From Sphingobium xanthum (GTDB lineage Bacteria > Pseudomonadota > Alphaproteobacteria > Sphingomonadales > Sphingomonadaceae), in assembly GCF_019737615.1 (NCBI RefSeq), contig NZ_JAHKKS010000008.1:124001-188000 (forward strand): a stretch of DNA of 64,000 nt. Reading direction: 5' to 3'. The position numbers were made by a program, and so were the translations under genes. The first letter of the stretch is position 1. Every line of letters begins with the position of its first letter. Below the pieces are notes generated by a model that worked only from the letters and a program-made list of their open reading frames with translations, was not told the origin of the DNA and made no database searches. Shown in pieces: positions 61,648 to 64,000 of this stretch.

Positions 61648-62046
61648 TCAGCCCGGTCGCTCGTCGAAATAGCCGACATCGGGCTCGTCCCGGTCCCAAT
61701 CGGCTCTGGACGCGCAGAAGATGTGCGTGCGGATGCCCTTGCCGAGCGGCTCATCGAGCGTGCCGGCCGTCACATAAATATTCTTCTCGTCCGTTTCGGC
61801 AGGCAGCGGCGTGCCGCAGGTCTTGCAGCGCGTCATCGTGTAGCTCTCGCGCAGCTCATAGGTGACGCCATGATCCTCGCCGCGCAGCCAGCGGAACCGC
61901 TCCCTCGGCACGATCAGGATCGCGATGCCGCCCGCGCCGGTCGCCTTGCGGCAGAGCGAACAATGGCAGATCCATACACCGCCGATCTCGCCCTCGATCT
62001 CATAGGCTCTGGCGCCGCACAGGCAGCTTCCCGTTCGAACTGTCAT
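61648..62046 (-). CDS. GFA (CENP-V) family zinc protein, copy 4
   Basis: A 132-residue GFA protein with GSCLCGARAY, ICHCSLCRKATGAG and TRCKTCGTPLPAETDE. It resembles copies 1 and 2 in the second cluster. GAGGAG precedes the ATG at 62046. It is 52 bases upstream of msrB in the same direction, so the two may share a transcript; a redox link is possible but unproven. Confidence 0.87.
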   Translation of the reverse strand: MTVRTGSCLCGARAYEIEGEIGGVWICHCSLCRKATGAGGIAILIVPRERFRWLRGEDHGVTYELRESYTMTRCKTCGTPLPAETDEKNIYVTAGTLDEPLGKGIRTHIFCASRADWDRDEPDVGYFDERPG

Positions 62047-62227
62047 CGCGGCTCCTCGCTGCACTGGGTCGCAGCATCGGCGCTGTGCGCGGCCGCGTCA
62101 ATCTGGCAGGGTGGACGCTGGCGGACGGTGGATCGTTGACATGCGCTTCTAAAGTTGTAATTCTCAATAATTATTGAGAGCAACGATTGAGCACGGAATG
62201 AAGGTGTACAAGAGAGGAAAATCGAAA

Positions 62228-62623
62228 ATGGCCCGACCATCGTTTGCGGCGGCCTGCCTGATTGCCATGCTTGGTGGCCAGATGGCGCAGGCGCATCACA
62301 GCTTCGCCGTGTTCTTCGACTCCGACCGGATGGTGAAGCTCAAGGGCACCGTGACGGCCTTCCACTTCACCAACCCGCACGGCATCATCGCCTTCGACGT
62401 GACCGGCGCGGACGGCAAGGTGCAGAAATGGCGCGCCGAGACCAACGCGCCGGTGATCCTGATGCGCCGCGGCTGGACGCGGGCGAGCATCAAGCCGGGC
62501 GACGTCATCACGATCGACGGATGGGCGGCGCGCGATGGCAAGCCCTATCTGCGGTTGAGGCAAGCGCATGATGCCACCGGCAAGATGATCGGTCAGGCGC
62601 CGTTCGGTCAGTCGGACGGCTGA
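62228..62623 (+). CDS. DUF6152 family secreted protein
   Basis: A 131-residue exported protein (signal peptide ending AQAHHS) of the DUF6152 type: HHSFAVFFDSDRMVKLKGTVTAFHFTNPHGII near the start, GWTRASIKPGDVITIDGWAARDG in the second half. Function unknown; the histidine-rich mature N terminus could bind metal. An AGAGGA supports 62228; ATG 62198 is an alternative. Its stop overlaps the next start (TGATG). Confidence 0.82.
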   Translation: MARPSFAAACLIAMLGGQMAQAHHSFAVFFDSDRMVKLKGTVTAFHFTNPHGIIAFDVTGADGKVQKWRAETNAPVILMRRGWTRASIKPGDVITIDGWAARDGKPYLRLRQAHDATGKMIGQAPFGQSDG

Positions 62624-63393
62624 TGCGGATGCCCGCCCGCCTTCTCCCGGCGCTCCTGGCGCTTGCCCTGCCGGCATCGGCCATCGCGCAGGAGCATCCC
62701 GATCTTTCGGGCTTCTGGATGCTGTCCATGCCGCTGCCCGCCAATGATAGCGCGTTGATCGCCAAGCTGCCGCCCGATACTGCGGTGATCGACGATACCG
62801 GCGTCGCGGAATTTCCGGTCAACGTCTATGGCGGACTCGAGCTCAAGCCTGATGCGCTGGCTGCCGCGTCGAAATGGAAACCCGCCGACGAGATGAGGCT
62901 CTCGCGGGTCTGCGCCGCCCCCTCGATCATCTATTCTATGCAGGGGCCGTTTCCGTTCGAACTGCACCAGTCGCCGCAGATGATCGTGATGAAATACGAA
63001 TATTTCGATCAGGTCCGCATCATCTTCATGGACGGCCGGGCGCATCCGCCCGCCGATGCTCCGCACAGCAAGATGGGCCATTCGGTCGGCCGATGGGACG
63101 GCAAGGAGCTGGTGATCGACACGACGCATATCGCGCCCTCCACGATCACCAACAACGGCCTGGATCACAGCGACCAGATCCACATGGTCGAGCGCTACAA
63201 GCTCTCCGATGACGGCAAGACTTTGCTCGCGACGCAATGGTTCGAGGACAAGAGCGTGCTGGAGAACAACGGCGCCCGCTTCATCGCCTGGACCAGACAG
63301 CCCGGCCAATATATCTACGGTTATGATTGCGATCCCAGCGTTGCGCTGGAGTATGAGCAAGCCGAGGCGCCGGCGGAGGCGAAACAGCCCTAA
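62623..63393 (+). CDS. Secreted protein, partner of DUF6152 gene, unknown
   Basis: A 256-residue exported protein (signal peptide ending ASAIAQEH) beginning HPDLSGFWML, a pattern of sphingomonad secreted proteins found with DUF6152. Further parts are MQGPFPFELHQSPQMIVMKYEYFDQVRIIFMDGR and GHSVGRWDGKELVIDTTHI. It is predicted to be mostly beta. Function unknown; coupling to the DUF6152 gene implies joint action. Confidence 0.78.
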   Translation: MRMPARLLPALLALALPASAIAQEHPDLSGFWMLSMPLPANDSALIAKLPPDTAVIDDTGVAEFPVNVYGGLELKPDALAAASKWKPADEMRLSRVCAAPSIIYSMQGPFPFELHQSPQMIVMKYEYFDQVRIIFMDGRAHPPADAPHSKMGHSVGRWDGKELVIDTTHIAPSTITNNGLDHSDQIHMVERYKLSDDGKTLLATQWFEDKSVLENNGARFIAWTRQPGQYIYGYDCDPSVALEYEQAEAPAEAKQP

Positions 63394-63668
63394 GCGCCAT
63401 CGGGCGGCCGGTCATAAAAGTCGACCTGCATTGTCATGTGGCCGAGCGGCGTCACGAAATGCGGTTGTTCGGGCTGTACGATGCCCGGATGATCGGCGTC
63501 CAGGATGACGTCGGAGGCCGGATCGAGATAGGACAGGCGCACTTGCCCCGCGGTGACGCGGATGATGCCCCACACGCCCGCCTTTGTCGAATGGCGGGCG
63601 CGCAGGGCAGCGGGTAGCGTCTCTTCGTCGAACATGGGTGTCGAACGATAGGGGCGCACGGCGCTCAT
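63390..63668 (-). CDS. DUF1971 (TehB/YeaR-like) domain protein
   Basis: A 92-residue protein of the DUF1971 family, a single cupin-like domain as in E. coli YeaR: TPMFDEETLPAALRARHSTKAGVWG, GQVRLSYLDP and HPGIVQPEQPHFVTPLG are typical. YeaR is induced by nitrate and nitric oxide through NsrR and NarL. The ATG lies one base after the stop of the alternative oxidase gene, so the two are co-transcribed. Confidence 0.85.
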   Translation of the reverse strand: MSAVRPYRSTPMFDEETLPAALRARHSTKAGVWGIIRVTAGQVRLSYLDPASDVILDADHPGIVQPEQPHFVTPLGHMTMQVDFYDRPPDGA

Positions 63669-63669
63669 C

Positions 63670-64000
63670 TCAGGCCGCCATCCGGATGTCGTCGGCATGC
63701 GCCGGATAGGGCGCCGCTGTGACGGCAGGAGCAAGGCCGGCCAGCTCGCTGGCAAAGCCATGATTGATGTCGCGATGATGAGCCTCGTCCGCCCGAACGA
63801 CCAGCACGACATCGCGCAAGGTCGCGTCATCGGCCAGCTTCCAATAGTGGCGGGCAATGGCGGGTGCCGGCACATTGGCGCTGCGGCCCTCGTCGATCTC
63901 GGCGAGGTAGAGCGTGTAGCTGATCACCGCTTCCTCCTCGAAATAGCCGACGACGCGGTGCGCGGTGCGCGCGCTCACGAGATAGAGCGCGAAGAACGCC
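63670..64000 (-). CDS. aox: Alternative oxidase, C-terminal part
   Basis: About 109 visible residues of a diiron alternative quinol oxidase; the 5' part lies beyond the right edge. [20 protein letters not shown] carries one diiron glutamate pair and [14 protein letters not shown] the other ExxH. The enzyme reduces oxygen with quinol without pumping protons and resists nitric oxide. Pairing with a DUF1971 gene suggests a nitrosative-stress unit. Confidence 0.9.
   Translation of the reverse strand, partial: AFFALYLVSARTAHRVVGYFEEEAVISYTLYLAEIDEGRSANVPAPAIARHYWKLADDATLRDVVLVVRADEAHHRDINHGFASELAGLAPAVTAAPYPAHADDIRMAA

Overview
The window is chromosomal DNA of a high-GC alphaproteobacterium, almost certainly a member of the Sphingomonadaceae. 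This is inferred from protein character (DUF1285/CoA-type NUDIX/CCA-transferase unit, hemC-hemD-mitofilin-like divergent to tsaD-gpsA, AsmA, Pr6Pr, DUF4136 and DUF6152 proteins), an alphaproteobacterial LexA box, a CIRCE element and sphingomonad-type palindromic intergenic repeats. No rRNA, tRNA, CRISPR, transposase, integrase or prophage was seen. Nearly all of it is housekeeping chromosome; the unusual content lies in intergenic repeats and in small modules inserted into conserved operons.

Layout. 1-4.5 kb: a CCA-transferase fragment, CoA-type NUDIX hydrolase and DUF1285 protein (minus, overlapping), then DUF1330, GNAT, folB, an Fe(II)/2-oxoglutarate oxygenase and an EVE-domain gene. 4.6-5.7 kb: a 35-codon gene behind a promoter carrying a perfect palindrome, two strong hairpins, a dispersed repeat and otherwise unexplained sequence. 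5.7-8 kb: groES-groEL with CIRCE. 8-11.7 kb: sppA, a GFA-type zinc protein, a UPF0126 channel and an FMN reductase. 11.7-27.7 kb: a long minus-strand block of central metabolism, read sdhB-GFA-zapE, a three-gene membrane glycosyltransferase cassette, then mdh-two secreted unknowns-sucD-sucA-odhB-GIY-YIG-lpdA. No sucC is present, and sdhB lacks sdhCDA beside it. 27.9-38.4 kb: lipid kinase and phosphoesterase, dipeptidase, pyrE, a lone ExbD-like gene, hisN-type phosphatase, mutM, a Pr6Pr protein, GNAT and aminopeptidase P. 38.5-46.3 kb: PAS protein, AsmA, SseB-like, a membrane protein, an S9 oligopeptidase, an EreA/ChaN-like secreted protein and a thioesterase. 46.3-51 kb: a mitofilin-like gene with hemD and hemC, opposed by tsaD-gpsA. 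51-64 kb: a flippase, DUF4136 lipoprotein, trpS, another GFA gene, SOS-controlled dinB, ankyrin protein, SCO-YcgN-M48 unit, PBP1A, msrB, a fourth GFA gene, a DUF6152 pair, and a DUF1971-alternative oxidase pair running off the right edge.

The most interesting signal is a dispersed intergenic element. Five copies begin TGTCCTAC with an ATG-N-C exactly 20 bases on; three also carry GCTCTTTGA at +55 to +58, and two of those stay in register for about 150 bases. No coding frame explains it. Copy A ends in a terminator-like hairpin, so one reading is a small-RNA or mobile-repeat family. Other notable points are the paralogous secreted pair translationally coupled between mdh and sucD, the paired paralogous membrane proteins around a dolichol-phosphate-mannose-synthase-like enzyme, a GIY-YIG gene bracketed by inverted palindromes in the odh operon, and four GFA-fold genes in 64 kb.
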